A stretch of 64,000 bases of DNA. Source: Bacteroidota bacterium. Lineage in GTDB: Bacteria; Bacteroidota; Bacteroidia; Cytophagales; Cytophagaceae. Each line of letters begins with the position of its first letter. Position 1 is the first letter of the stretch. Below the pieces are notes generated by a model. The model was not told the origin of the DNA and did not search any database. It worked only from the letters and a program-made list of their open reading frames with translations. The position numbers and the translations under genes were made by a program. Below, piece by piece: positions 35,893 through 46,400 of this stretch. Location: contig JAEVZS010000031.1 in NCBI GenBank assembly GCA_023392125.1, forward strand, positions 38,296-102,295, in the 5' to 3' direction.

Positions 35893-36360
35893 ATGAATCA
35901 GCCATCTGCCGGAGGCTATTATCCGCCCGTTGGATTCCATTTCAGAGTGGAATTCAGGACGATGCAAGGGGATCTCATTGGAAACGATAATGATATCCGT
36001 TTCCAGTCCGTAACCGGTCTCAATGTCGAATACGATACTGAAACCTATAAGGAAGGCGGAGAAAACCGGTTTGAGCACAAACTGCCCGTTCGTACCAAAT
36101 ATCCGGACCTTTCTCTGAAACGGGGGATGCTCACTGACTCCGGAGTAATTCAATGGTGCCTGGAAGCATTTCAGAACAGAAGCTTTACCACAGCACATAT
36201 CATTGTGACACTGCTCAACGAGAAGCATGAACCGTTGAAAACCTGGAATGTATACAATGCCTGGCCGAAAAAATGGAATGTCAGTGATTTTAATGCCCAG
36301 GAAAATGCACTGGTAGTTGAAACACTGGATTTCTCGTACAGCTATTTTGCAATTATGTAA
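35893..36360 (+). CDS. eCIS inner tube protein 2 (tube initiator-like)
   Basis: A 155-residue paralogue of the preceding tube protein, with FHFRVEFRTMQ, FQSVTGLNVEYDTETYKEGG, LSLKRGMLTDSG and ALVVETLDFSYSYFAIM. In PVC and Afp a second, divergent tube protein (Pvc5-type) forms the first ring on the baseplate; the same role is inferred here because it lies next to the baseplate genes. Confidence 0.92.
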   Translation: MNQPSAGGYYPPVGFHFRVEFRTMQGDLIGNDNDIRFQSVTGLNVEYDTETYKEGGENRFEHKLPVRTKYPDLSLKRGMLTDSGVIQWCLEAFQNRSFTTAHIIVTLLNEKHEPLKTWNVYNAWPKKWNVSDFNAQENALVVETLDFSYSYFAIM

Positions 36361-36362
36361 CT

Positions 36363-36536
36363 ATGCCACTGGAAATTAAAGAACTAAATATACGGGTAAA
36401 TATCTCTCCTGCCGGAGAGGGTACCGGAGATCCGGCTCGTACGGATGCACCGGCAGCCGGATCGCAGAATGACAAAGTTATTGAAGCCTGTGTAGAGCAG
36501 GTATTGGAAATACTTAAAAGCAAAAAGGAGCGATAA
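36363..36536 (+). CDS. eCIS small protein, DUF5908 family (Pvc6/Afp6-like)
   Basis: A 57-residue protein starting MPLEIKELNIRVNIS, then an Ala/Gly/Pro-rich linker, and a C-terminal helix VIEACVEQVLEILKSKKER. The MPLEIKEL N-terminus and terminal basic helix match DUF5908 proteins found between tube and LysM genes in eCIS loci. ATG at 36363 comes 2 bases after the tube-2 stop, and the stop is 3 bases before the next start. The role is unknown; possibly a baseplate assembly factor. Confidence 0.85.
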   Translation: MPLEIKELNIRVNISPAGEGTGDPARTDAPAAGSQNDKVIEACVEQVLEILKSKKER

Positions 36537-36539
36537 TAT

Positions 36540-37271
36540 ATGCCATCCATTCAGGAAAGTACGGCCAGCGGCGCATTAAAAAAAATGCAGATATATGCAT
36601 ACTCGCATATTGACATGTCAGATGATCATCTGGCATCTGTTGCTGGCATGTCCAATCCGTACTCGGCTCTGATCAATCCCGAAAGCTATTCTGTCGATAT
36701 TAAATATGAGTTTCAGAACAACCAGGGACAGGGAACGACCGGAGGCAATCAGCAATTTAAAATGAAGCTTCCGGAAGAGATGTCCTTTGAGTTTCTTTTT
36801 GACAATACAGGGATTATCGATGGCAAACCGAAAGAAAACATTGCGACAGATCTTGAAAATTTCCGCAAGTTCCTGATGGACTACGATGGGAATATTCATG
36901 AGCCACGATTTTTCAAATTTGTATGGGGAACCGATCTTTTCAAGGGACGTTGCTCCGCGCTAAACATTGCTTACAAATTATTCAACCCGGACGGCTCTCC
37001 TATCCGCGCAGTCTGCAAAGTCACTCTCAAACAGGCAACTGAAGAGGAGCTGAGAGTATTACAGCAAAATGACCGGTCTCCTGACCTTACCCATTACAGG
37101 ACGGTCAAAGAAGGAGAAACACTTCCCTGGCTTTGTTATCAGATTTATGGTGATTCTTCACTGTACATTCAGGTTGCCAGGGTCAACAGACTGAGCAATT
37201 TCAGACATATTCCGGCAGGCTGCCAGCTGTTTTTTCCTCCCATTGCTAAAAAAAGGAGATCAGGTGTATGA
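36540..37271 (+). CDS. eCIS LysM baseplate protein (Pvc7-like, tube-to-spike adaptor)
   Basis: A 243-residue protein of the CIS tube/LysM family. The N-terminal part (INPESYSVDIKYEFQNN, FKMKLPEEMSFEFLFDNT) resembles the gp53/gp54-like part, and the C-terminus (about residues 183-237) is a LysM domain: HYRTVKEGETLPWLCYQIY, then VNRLSNFRHIPAGCQLFFPP. It joins the initial tube ring to the central spike. It overlaps the spike gene by 4 bases. Confidence 0.93.
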   Translation: MPSIQESTASGALKKMQIYAYSHIDMSDDHLASVAGMSNPYSALINPESYSVDIKYEFQNNQGQGTTGGNQQFKMKLPEEMSFEFLFDNTGIIDGKPKENIATDLENFRKFLMDYDGNIHEPRFFKFVWGTDLFKGRCSALNIAYKLFNPDGSPIRAVCKVTLKQATEEELRVLQQNDRSPDLTHYRTVKEGETLPWLCYQIYGDSSLYIQVARVNRLSNFRHIPAGCQLFFPPIAKKRRSGV

Positions 37272-39010
37272 GCAATGAGCGGATCATACCATCAGAAGCA
37301 CCCAAAACGGTATCAACTTTTACCATTGTATCCGAAGGGAACGAACTATCCCGGGAGTATCATATACTCTCGATAACTGTTTCAAAAGAAGTCAACCGGA
37401 TTCCGTCTGCTACCATTATTCTGACAGACGGAGATCCTGCCTCAGAAACATTTGAAGTAAGCAATCAGCCTGATTTTGAACCCGGGAAAAACATTGAAAT
37501 CCATACAGGCTTTTCCAGCGATGAAGAATTAATTTTTTCCGGACTGGTCATCAGACACAGTATTAAGGTTCGTCCCGATGCTTCGCTTCTGATTATCGAA
37601 TGTAAAGACACAGCAGTCCGGATGACCGGAGTCCTGAAAAATCACTGTTTCCGGGATATGACCGACAGTGATGCATTTGAGGAACTGCTGACAGCCTATG
37701 AGCTGGATAAATCCGTTACATCCACCTCCCTGACGCACCGGCAGCTGGTTCAGTACAATAGTACCGACTGGGATTTTATGCTTTGCCGCTGCGATGCAAC
37801 TGGCATGCTTTGCTATGTCAGCGATGGGAAAGTGACCATAGCGCCGCCGGATCTCGGCGCCGAACCGGCTCTGACTATTCAGTACGGAGCAACCATACTG
37901 GATCTGGACGCAGAAATAGATGCCCGGTTGCAATTTAAAGCCGTGAAAGGCAGCAGCTGGAATTATACGGAACTTAAGCTGGATAAAGACACGGAAGCCA
38001 GTATCAGCGAACCCGTTGATGCCGGCAATCTGAGCTATGACCAGCTTGCCCTCTCTGAAGACAGCTATATTCTTTCACACGGCGGCAAAATGGAAGCTTC
38101 AGAAATACAGGACTGGGTCAATTCCAAAATGCTCCGGCACCGGCTCGCCAGGATACGGGGAAAAGTTCGTACAGAAGGTACTGCAGCCGTAATTCCGGGA
38201 CAGTTTATACAAATCAACGGAATCGGTGATCGCTTTGAGGGCAAGCTGTACGTAACCGGTGTCCGGCACGAAATTACCAACGGTGCCTGGGAAACAGTGT
38301 TTCAGTTTGGTATCAACCCGGAGTGGTTCAGTGAAACATTCAACATACAGCAGCCTCTGGCCGGCGGACTGCTGCCCGGAATAGAAGGACTCCGGACAGG
38401 TATTGTCATGCAGCTTCAGGACGATCCCGAGGGTGAAGACCGGATTCTTGTACATATTCCGGTCATGCATCAGGAAGGCGAAGGAATATGGTGCAGAATA
38501 TGCACACTGGATGCCGGTGATAAAAGAGGCAGTTTTTTCCGTCCCGAAATTGAAGACGAAGTACTTGTCGGCTTTATCAACAATGATCCCCGCCACGGAA
38601 TAGTAATGGGAATGCTTAACAGCAGCTCGAAACCTGCTCCGATAAGCGCTCAGGACGACAATCATGAGAAAGGCTTTATCAGCCGGTCTTCTATGAAGAT
38701 CCTTTTTGATGATGATGCCAAAAGCATTTCGATTTCCACTCCCGAAGGCAATATCATACAGCTGTCAGAGAAGGAAAAACAGATTATGATCACCGACCAG
38801 CATGGCAATGAGCTCATTATGAACGAATCAGGAATAAAGCTGGAAAGCGTGGGAGATATTGTTCTGAATGCTAAAAAAGACATTCAGAGCAAAGGAGCCA
38901 ATATAAAAATGAAAGGAAATACCGAAGTGCAGATAGAGGGAAGCAGCAAAGCCGAGCTGATTTCCTCCGGTACAACCAATGTAAAGGGCGGTATGGTCAA
39001 TATAAACTAG
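37268..39010 (+). CDS. eCIS central spike protein (VgrG/gp27-gp5-like, Pvc8)
   Basis: A 580-residue trimeric spike hub. The N-terminal gp27-like domain runs to about residue 360 (ATIILTDGDPASETFEVS, FEPGKNIEIHTGFSSDEELIFSG). A gp5 OB-fold lies at about 370-455 (GIVMQLQDDPEGEDRILVHI, then GSFFRPEIEDEVLVGFINND). The C-terminus is a beta-prism with repeated short strands (SISISTPEGNIIQLSEKE, ITDQHGNELIMNESGIKLE). No C-terminal effector extension is present. The PAAR tip gene follows by 8 bases. Confidence 0.95.
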   Translation: MSNERIIPSEAPKTVSTFTIVSEGNELSREYHILSITVSKEVNRIPSATIILTDGDPASETFEVSNQPDFEPGKNIEIHTGFSSDEELIFSGLVIRHSIKVRPDASLLIIECKDTAVRMTGVLKNHCFRDMTDSDAFEELLTAYELDKSVTSTSLTHRQLVQYNSTDWDFMLCRCDATGMLCYVSDGKVTIAPPDLGAEPALTIQYGATILDLDAEIDARLQFKAVKGSSWNYTELKLDKDTEASISEPVDAGNLSYDQLALSEDSYILSHGGKMEASEIQDWVNSKMLRHRLARIRGKVRTEGTAAVIPGQFIQINGIGDRFEGKLYVTGVRHEITNGAWETVFQFGINPEWFSETFNIQQPLAGGLLPGIEGLRTGIVMQLQDDPEGEDRILVHIPVMHQEGEGIWCRICTLDAGDKRGSFFRPEIEDEVLVGFINNDPRHGIVMGMLNSSSKPAPISAQDDNHEKGFISRSSMKILFDDDAKSISISTPEGNIIQLSEKEKQIMITDQHGNELIMNESGIKLESVGDIVLNAKKDIQSKGANIKMKGNTEVQIEGSSKAELISSGTTNVKGGMVNIN

Positions 39011-39018
39011 ACAGGACA

Positions 39019-39309
39019 ATGGGAAACGCAGCACGAACAGGCGATATGCATACATGTCCGATGACAACAGGCACCGTACCACATGTCGGCGGACCGGTTT
39101 TACCTCCGGGTGAGGCCAGTGTGCTGATCGGAGGTATGCCGGCAGCCAGACTGGGAGACCAGTGTCTCTGCTCCGGCCCGCCGGACAGCATTATTACCGG
39201 TTCATCGACCGTAATGATTGGCGGAAAACCCGCTGCCCGGCAGGGGGATTCTACCTCCCACGGCGGACAAATAACACTGGGATGCCCGACAGTAACTATC
39301 GGCGGATAA
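39019..39309 (+). CDS. eCIS PAAR spike tip (Pvc10-like)
   Basis: A 96-residue PAAR-domain protein forming the sharpened tip on the spike trimer. It has three PAAR-like turns: GNAARTGDMHTC, IGGMPAARLGDQCLC and IGGKPAARQGDSTSHGG. The candidate zinc ligands are the His and Cys residues in DMHTCP, DQCLC and the C-terminal GC. There is no toxin extension. Confidence 0.94.
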   Translation: MGNAARTGDMHTCPMTTGTVPHVGGPVLPPGEASVLIGGMPAARLGDQCLCSGPPDSIITGSSTVMIGGKPAARQGDSTSHGGQITLGCPTVTIGG

Positions 39310-39332
39310 GACAATAATGACAGGATATAAAC

Positions 39333-39761
39333 ATGGCAATGATGCAGGAGACAGAAAATGATTTTATCGGAAGAGGCTGGAGCTTTCCTCCGGCCTTCAA
39401 CAAAGCGATTCAAAGTGTTGAGCTTTCGGAAGGCAATGAAGATATACGTCAGAGTCTTCATATTCTGCTGACAACGACAACAGGTGAACGGGTCATGGAA
39501 CCAAGGTACGGATGCAATGTCGACTATCTGCTGTTTGAATCTCCGGATACAACAACCAAGACATTTTTAAAAGACAAAATCAGAACCGCCATTTTGTACT
39601 TCGAACCCAGAATCGATGTAAGTTCCATAACGATCAATCATTCCGACGAAGTAAACGGGCAACTGGTCATCGAGATTGATTATACCATTCGGGGCACCAA
39701 CTCACGGTTCAATTTTGTCTTCCCGTATTTCGAAAACGAAGGTACAGAAGTAGTGTACTGA
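39333..39761 (+). CDS. eCIS gp25-like baseplate wedge/sheath initiator (Pvc9-like)
   Basis: A 142-residue gp25-family lysozyme-like protein without lysozyme activity; it starts sheath assembly on the baseplate. Key features are GWSFPPAFN, IRQSLHILLTTTTGERVMEPRYGCNVDYLLFE (the EPR motif that binds the sheath/wedge core) and FFEPRI-like YFEPRIDVSSI. Between the PAAR and wedge genes, as in PVC loci. Confidence 0.95.
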   Translation: MAMMQETENDFIGRGWSFPPAFNKAIQSVELSEGNEDIRQSLHILLTTTTGERVMEPRYGCNVDYLLFESPDTTTKTFLKDKIRTAILYFEPRIDVSSITINHSDEVNGQLVIEIDYTIRGTNSRFNFVFPYFENEGTEVVY

Positions 39762-39786
39762 ATCCGGCTAATGAAGATATCTGAGA

Positions 39787-42700
39787 ATGGCTAATTGTAC
39801 GGAAAAAAAACACCCGCTGAAACGAAACGGAACCAGCCAGCCGGAACGACTGCTGCCCGGACTGAGCAAGGATTTTGTTCACATAGATGAGCGTAGCTAC
39901 GCCGACTGGATCAACTATACGGCACAGTTGAGCAGGTATATCCATTATTATGACCGGAACAACCAGCCAGCCGGCAACTGGTCTTCTTTTATGAATTCTG
40001 ATCCGGCAGCCGTGCTCGCCTCAATAGCTGTACAAAATATCGAAGTATATAAAAACCGGATCAAAAAACGGTTTGATTACCTGAAAGACAGGAGCGAAAC
40101 TCCGGCCAAAATCACGTTGAAGAAGAATCTGTATGAATTGTTCTGCGCTCCCTTTACCATAGCTCAGGCCATTGACAATTATCTTCCCTTACTTAAGGAG
40201 GTTCCTGATTTCGAACATACCGTAAAACAACTCATTAAAACGAGACTAAGCCGGGCACTCAGACAGCTGATCGCCTATTTCAAGGGGGCCGGGCAGGAAA
40301 ACCTGCTCCATTCCGCAAATACTGATCCGTGGAAAATACTTGGTCTGCCTCTTGCGGAGGCCGAACACTTTCTGCACAATGCCGGATTAAGCAGTGTATG
40401 GATGACCGAAACAGCAGACAGCTGGCTGCAATACACCCAGGCAATCCCGGGAGATTCAGGCATTTTTACCAATTCAGCAGCAACGGATGAATACGAGCAA
40501 ATCGAATATGCAGCAAGACACAATCTTTTCAGCGGTATCTTCGATCAGTTTCTTTTTGCTTATACCCGGATTGTCAAAGAAGCATCAGCTCAGCTGGAAC
40601 ATATCCTGACAAACTATGACCGGCATGCCCCGCATTATACATTGTTTCTTAGCTTCCTCCGGCTATATAATACAGCGGTTCAGGATCTGAATTCCATTAC
40701 CCGAAGACATCTTGATTTTTATTACAAAGACGTACTCCGGCTAAAAACCAAAACTGCCCAACCGGACTCCGTTCATATCTATCTGGAGCTGGCCAGACAA
40801 TACAAACAACTTTCTCTTCCTGCCGGGACGCTGTTCAGGGCAGGTAAAAACCCGGACGGGACAGATTGCGATTTTGTGCTTCAGGAAGAAACTTCTTTCA
40901 ACAAAGCTTCCGTTCATGCACTTCACAGCATTTATCTGGGCAGTGAAACGGACTCTATCCGAAATCCGCTCACCGGGGCAATTGTAGAAAATAATCACGG
41001 ACGGCTATTCGCATCTCCCGTCTCCGACAGTGAAGACGGACTCGGAAGCAGTCTGCAGAATCCTGAAAAGAGCTGGAATCCCTTCGTCAACCGAAAATAC
41101 AGTAATACAGTTCTCAGCGAGATCGCAATGCCCAAGGCCTCTATCGGCTTTGCCATTGCCTCACATTATCTTTTTCTCCGGGAGGGAGATCGTAAGATTT
41201 ACCTGCGCCTGAGCACTTCCAATAATCAGTCGCTGGCAAATAAACATTTTGAATGCCGGATTACAACCGAAGAAGGCTGGCTGCAACTCGGGCAACCGGA
41301 CATTGTACTGAATCAGAAATTTTCGGACCAACTCACTACATGTACCGAATTTATAATTTCTATTCCTGCCAGTCTGCCTGCTATTACAGGATATCAGGAA
41401 AAAATACACGGGGACCGGTTTGAAACTCAGCACCCTGTTCTGAAGCTGGAGCTGGTCAATACAGAGGAACATCCCTACGAATATGAACAGCTCAGGAACC
41501 TCCGGATAAACAGGCTTGAGCTAAAAACAGAAACAGGCTCTTTTGACAGTGACGACAAGGCCGGAGTAAAAAATCTTCAGCTGGCAGGAGATACCGGACA
41601 GCTGGACCCTTCCAAACCTTTTCTTCCTTTTGGTACGCAGCCCGTAACCGGTAATCGTTTTATCATAGGAAACAAAGAGATTTTTTCAAAAAAGAATCTG
41701 CGCCTGCGCCTTCACATCGAGTGGAAAAACTATCCGCAGCAATCTCAGCATATGGCATACGGCGAGCTGCCGGACAAAGGACACTATCCCAACGCTGCTG
41801 TTAAATGCCTGTATGACGGACGCTGGACAACCATCAACTCTCAGGTAGAACCATTTAATTACCAGCACAATCATTTGCTGCTGGAAAGCACAGAGCTCAA
41901 CAAAGCGACCGGACTCTATTCCGAAGAAGATGAAAGTTACCGGGCCGACAGTCGCTGGGGATTTATTTCCATAGAGCTTACACAGGGGTTTGGTCACAAA
42001 AAATACATGGAAGATCTGGCGGAGTACATGATTGACAAAGCCAATGATAAATTGCAGAACAATGCAAAACTACCAGTCGAACCGTATACCCCGGTAATCC
42101 AGTCTTTTGGTATAAGCTACTCCGCCTATACGGTCTCCGATCTGCATTCCGGCAATAACGATACGGCCCTGTACAGCCTGTATCCGTTCGGATATGAACA
42201 GCTGCAAAAAAACGCAAATCATCCTGATCCTTTCCTTTTTCCTCAGTTCAGACATGATGAACCATCAGGCACCATATATCATCAGGGAGAATTCTATATC
42301 GGCATCAGCAATATGCAGCCTCAGCAGGCAGTCAATCTGCTCGTACAGATTCTGGAAGGAAGCTCTGATCCACTGACTGTAAAACCTGAAAAGCATTTGT
42401 ACTGGAGCTACCTGAGCAATAATGAATGGAAAGCATTTCCTGCCGGCGCCATACAGGATGCGACTATGCAGCTTACCCAGTCCGGAATTGCCTCTGTATA
42501 TTTTCCGGCCGATGCGACTATGCATCATACCATCCTTCTCTCCGGATACCTGTGGATTAAAGCAGCGATACAAAAAGCTCCGGGGACAGTATGCAGGATA
42601 CAGGCCATCGCAACCCAGGCGGCAAGACTGACCCGGTTCACGACCGGATTATCCGGACCAGCAGCATTACCCCTCCCTGCCAATAGTATCAGCAAACTAC

Positions 42701-43452
42701 GAAAGCCGGTAACCGGCATAAGCAAGATTCAGCAGCCTTTTCCATCCTTCGAAGGCAGAGCGGCTGAAGATGATCAGTCATTTTATGTCCGGGTCAGCGA
42801 GCGGCTCCGGCACAAAAACCGGGCTGTCACCATATGGGATTATGAACGCCTGATACTGGAAGCATTTCCTGAAATATATAAAGTAAAATGCCTGAGTCAT
42901 ACTTCCGTTGAGGTTCAGAACAGTACCAGCGACCGGATCAATGAGGTAAAACCGGGGCATGTGCTGATCATTACTATTCCCAGGCTTCAGAAAGACAGCC
43001 TGCTCAATCCGTTAAAGCCATATACCCATCAGCGGACATTAACCCATATAGAGAGCTTTCTGCAAAAGCGGTGTTCAGGTTTTGTAACCGTCAAAGCCGT
43101 ACAGCCTCAGTTTGAAGAAATGCGTCTTCGGTTCAGAGTACGATTTCGTCCGGAATACCGCGATTTTGCTTTTTATCGCGAAAAACTTCGTAAAGAAATT
43201 ACCAGCTTTCTTACCCCCTGGCTCAATACGCAAAACACTGATGTGTGCTTTGGCGGGATTATGCATAAATCCACCATTATCGATTTCATCGAAGAAAGAG
43301 AGTATGTGGATTACCTGAGCCATGTAGAGCTTTTTGTAAAAATCAATGATCATACTGCCGAGAGCGATGATATGGATACCATAACCGCTTCGAGCGCCCG
43401 GAGCATTCTGGTTTCCGCTCCTGAGCACAGACATGAAATCACAGAAGCATGA
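39787..43452 (+). CDS. eCIS large baseplate wedge protein (baseplate J/gp6-like, Pvc11)
   Basis: A 1221-residue baseplate protein. The C-terminal third carries the J-like core: FYVRVSERLRHKNRAVTIWDYERLILEAF, HVLIITIPRLQKDSLLNPLKPYT and the terminal YVDYLSHVELFVK. The N-terminal part (from FVHIDERSYADWINYTAQLSRYIHYYD) and a long beta-rich middle domain are typical of Pvc11-type proteins, which are far larger than phage gp6. It joins with the next gene's product to form the wedge ring around the spike. Confidence 0.9.
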   Translation: MANCTEKKHPLKRNGTSQPERLLPGLSKDFVHIDERSYADWINYTAQLSRYIHYYDRNNQPAGNWSSFMNSDPAAVLASIAVQNIEVYKNRIKKRFDYLKDRSETPAKITLKKNLYELFCAPFTIAQAIDNYLPLLKEVPDFEHTVKQLIKTRLSRALRQLIAYFKGAGQENLLHSANTDPWKILGLPLAEAEHFLHNAGLSSVWMTETADSWLQYTQAIPGDSGIFTNSAATDEYEQIEYAARHNLFSGIFDQFLFAYTRIVKEASAQLEHILTNYDRHAPHYTLFLSFLRLYNTAVQDLNSITRRHLDFYYKDVLRLKTKTAQPDSVHIYLELARQYKQLSLPAGTLFRAGKNPDGTDCDFVLQEETSFNKASVHALHSIYLGSETDSIRNPLTGAIVENNHGRLFASPVSDSEDGLGSSLQNPEKSWNPFVNRKYSNTVLSEIAMPKASIGFAIASHYLFLREGDRKIYLRLSTSNNQSLANKHFECRITTEEGWLQLGQPDIVLNQKFSDQLTTCTEFIISIPASLPAITGYQEKIHGDRFETQHPVLKLELVNTEEHPYEYEQLRNLRINRLELKTETGSFDSDDKAGVKNLQLAGDTGQLDPSKPFLPFGTQPVTGNRFIIGNKEIFSKKNLRLRLHIEWKNYPQQSQHMAYGELPDKGHYPNAAVKCLYDGRWTTINSQVEPFNYQHNHLLLESTELNKATGLYSEEDESYRADSRWGFISIELTQGFGHKKYMEDLAEYMIDKANDKLQNNAKLPVEPYTPVIQSFGISYSAYTVSDLHSGNNDTALYSLYPFGYEQLQKNANHPDPFLFPQFRHDEPSGTIYHQGEFYIGISNMQPQQAVNLLVQILEGSSDPLTVKPEKHLYWSYLSNNEWKAFPAGAIQDATMQLTQSGIASVYFPADATMHHTILLSGYLWIKAAIQKAPGTVCRIQAIATQAARLTRFTTGLSGPAALPLPANSISKLRKPVTGISKIQQPFPSFEGRAAEDDQSFYVRVSERLRHKNRAVTIWDYERLILEAFPEIYKVKCLSHTSVEVQNSTSDRINEVKPGHVLIITIPRLQKDSLLNPLKPYTHQRTLTHIESFLQKRCSGFVTVKAVQPQFEEMRLRFRVRFRPEYRDFAFYREKLRKEITSFLTPWLNTQNTDVCFGGIMHKSTIIDFIEEREYVDYLSHVELFVKINDHTAESDDMDTITASSARSILVSAPEHRHEITEA

Positions 43453-43489
43453 CCATACAGTATAACCAAACAGCAATCTGTCAGTAACT

Positions 43490-46400
43490 ATGCGGGAAAG
43501 CATTACCATCGATAAGAATCCGGAACTGCCTCAAAGCATGGATTACCACTTTCTGAAAAAGAAAGGACTGGAATACATCCGGCAGCTTGGCAGCAGTCTC
43601 TGGACAGATTACAACAAGCATGATCCGGGCATTACCCAGCTGGAAGCGCTGTGCTATGCCATAACAGATCTTGGCTACCGCAGCTCACTCGATATCCGGG
43701 ATCTTTTGCAGGAACCGGGACCTGATAATTATAATCCCCGTCAACAGGCATTTTTTACCGCAAGGGAAATCCTGACGACCAATCCATATACGCCGGATGA
43801 TTTCCGAAAACTTCTTATTGATGTAAACGGAGTAAAAAACGCCTGGCTCCGCTGCCGGACTCAGCCTGATGCACTTACCAGACTGTATGCAGACTGCAAG
43901 GAAAGCATTCTGAAATATACATCAGAAGAGCATGAGATTCTGATCAAAGGGCTTTATGACATACGTATTGAGTTTGATGATGAAGAGCGAAGCGGCAATC
44001 TCAATAGCGGTAAAATAAAGCACAATTTTTCCTTTTCCACGGGAGACCAGTTCACCCAGGCTGAAACAGAGCTGCGTCTTCCCTCCTGGTATGCCATCGA
44101 AAACAATCGCTCCGTCTATCAGGAGATCCGGCAACCACAAAGCACGCTTGTCGAAACACAAGTAATGTTTATTTCCGGAAATAAGGGAGATAATACCGAT
44201 ATTCCTCAGTCAGAACTGGGACGCGCGCTGCGAAGGCCCTTGTACGTAACATTACAGATTAAATTCAGACCTGATTCTACCCAGAACAATGTTTCCACGC
44301 TTTTGCTGGAGGATATTCCCATAACGATCTGGTTTGAAAGCAGCGAAGACCGCAAAAATATTGCACTCGAAGATATCAAAGCAGCGCTGGCTGATCATTC
44401 TCCTTCCGGCATACTTGGGAGATATCTGACAAAAATCAAACGTGCCGATGAGATCATGTCAGAGGTACGAGCTGTGCTTCAGCGACACCGCAATCTGTGC
44501 GAGGATTTCCACAGCATCAGCTCCGTACAGGTACAGGATATCGCAATATGCGCGGATATAGAGGTCGAACCAGCCGCGGATATAGAAAAAATCGTCGCGA
44601 CCATCTATTTCAGAGCTGATCAGTACTTTAGTCCGGAACCGGAGTTTTATTCGCTCCGGCAGCTGCTGGATCAGGGCAAAACCACAGAGGAAATATTTGA
44701 TGGTCCCGCACTGAACAACGGTTTTCTGCTGGATGAGCAGCTGGAAAAAACTTCGCTGAAAACAGCTGTATACACTTCAGATATCATAAACCTGATTATG
44801 GATATTCCCGGAGTAGTATCCGTCAAGAACTTTGTTTTCAAGCAATACAATGAAGAGGGTATCCATGTGGCAAGTCATTCGTGGCAAATGCCGGTTCCCG
44901 AAAATTTCCAGCCGAGACTCTATATGGAAGGAAGCAAGCTGCTGATCTTCAAAAACGGTCTTACCTTTCTTCCGGATACATCCGAGCTGCTTGATACGCT
45001 CCAGGTATTGAAAGGAAGGTATTCCAGACCCCAGTTTTCGGAAACACTCAGTGATCTGCCGGTACCGCAGGGAACAGCCTTTGACCTGCCGGATTACCAG
45101 CCGGTGCAATACACGCTTCCGCAAACCTACGGTATCGGCCGCCAGGGACTGCCCGCCAATGCTTCGGAGCAGCGGAAAGCTCAGGCAAAGCAGCTACAGG
45201 CTTATCTGTATTTCTTCGAGCAGCTGCTGGTAAACTACCTTTCACAGCTGTCTCATATCAAGGATCTGTTCGCACTTGATCCCGATATCAGGCAAACCTA
45301 TTATAGTCATTTCCTGTCTGATCAGACGATCCGGGGACTGGAATCAGACGCTGACAGCGGCGGTCCGGGTCTCTATGACGGGCTGGATGAAGCGGGTCTG
45401 CAATCGCTTTCCGAAGACCAGCATCAGTTTTTTGATCGCAGAAACCGTTTTCTGGACCATATAATGGCGCGCTTTGGTGAAAGCTTCAGCGAATATGCTC
45501 TCATGATGTATTCTTACCGGAATCACCAGGCTATTGCCTCCGAAAAGCTTATACATAACAAAATAAGCTTTCTGCAGGATCTGCCTTTTATGAGCGCAGC
45601 CCGCGGACGGGCTTTTAATTATAAGCAGCCGTTTGATACGATCAATAACCAGCATGTTTCCGGTCTGACAATTCGCATACAGCGGCTTCTTGGCTTTAAT
45701 AATCTGGCTGAGCACTTTGAGCTCTTTGAAGAGAATGACACGGATGGCGTATACCATGAACTGCGCTGGAGACTGAAAGACAGTAAAGGGAAAATATACC
45801 TGAGCAGCAGCACACGTTACAATAATCCTGCCTATCAGGAGGCTGTCAAGCTGGCTCAGCTGGAAATCGACCAGGTAAAAAAGTATTTTGTATATCAGGA
45901 ACGATACGATATCAGGAAACACAAAAAATGGGTGCTGAATCTTACGGATGAAACGGGAGAAATCATCGCCACCCGGAAGCAGCACTTTGATAAGGAGGAG
46001 GATGCAGCTGCAGCAAGAGATGAGCTTATCGCATTTGCGCAGGAAATCAGCCTGTCTGAGAAAATCCATATTGTCGAGCACCTGCTTCTGCGCCCGAGAA
46101 ATATTCCGGATGCCGAACTTCCGGATGGTGATACGCTGCTGTCTGTTTGTCTGTCTGCCAATTGCGGTCTGTGCGGAGAAGAAGATCCGTATTCGTTCCG
46201 TATGACCATAGTGCTCAATGGCGAAGATGGTTTTTCCAATCAACGGCTGGAATACCGTGAATTTGCAGAAAAAACGATTCGTTCCGAAGTACCCGCTCAC
46301 CTGGGTCTGAAGATCTGCTGGGTCAGCAAGACACAGCTACTGGAATTTGAAACTGCCTATTACGAATGGCTGCATGAGCTAAGCAGCGACATACCTGATA

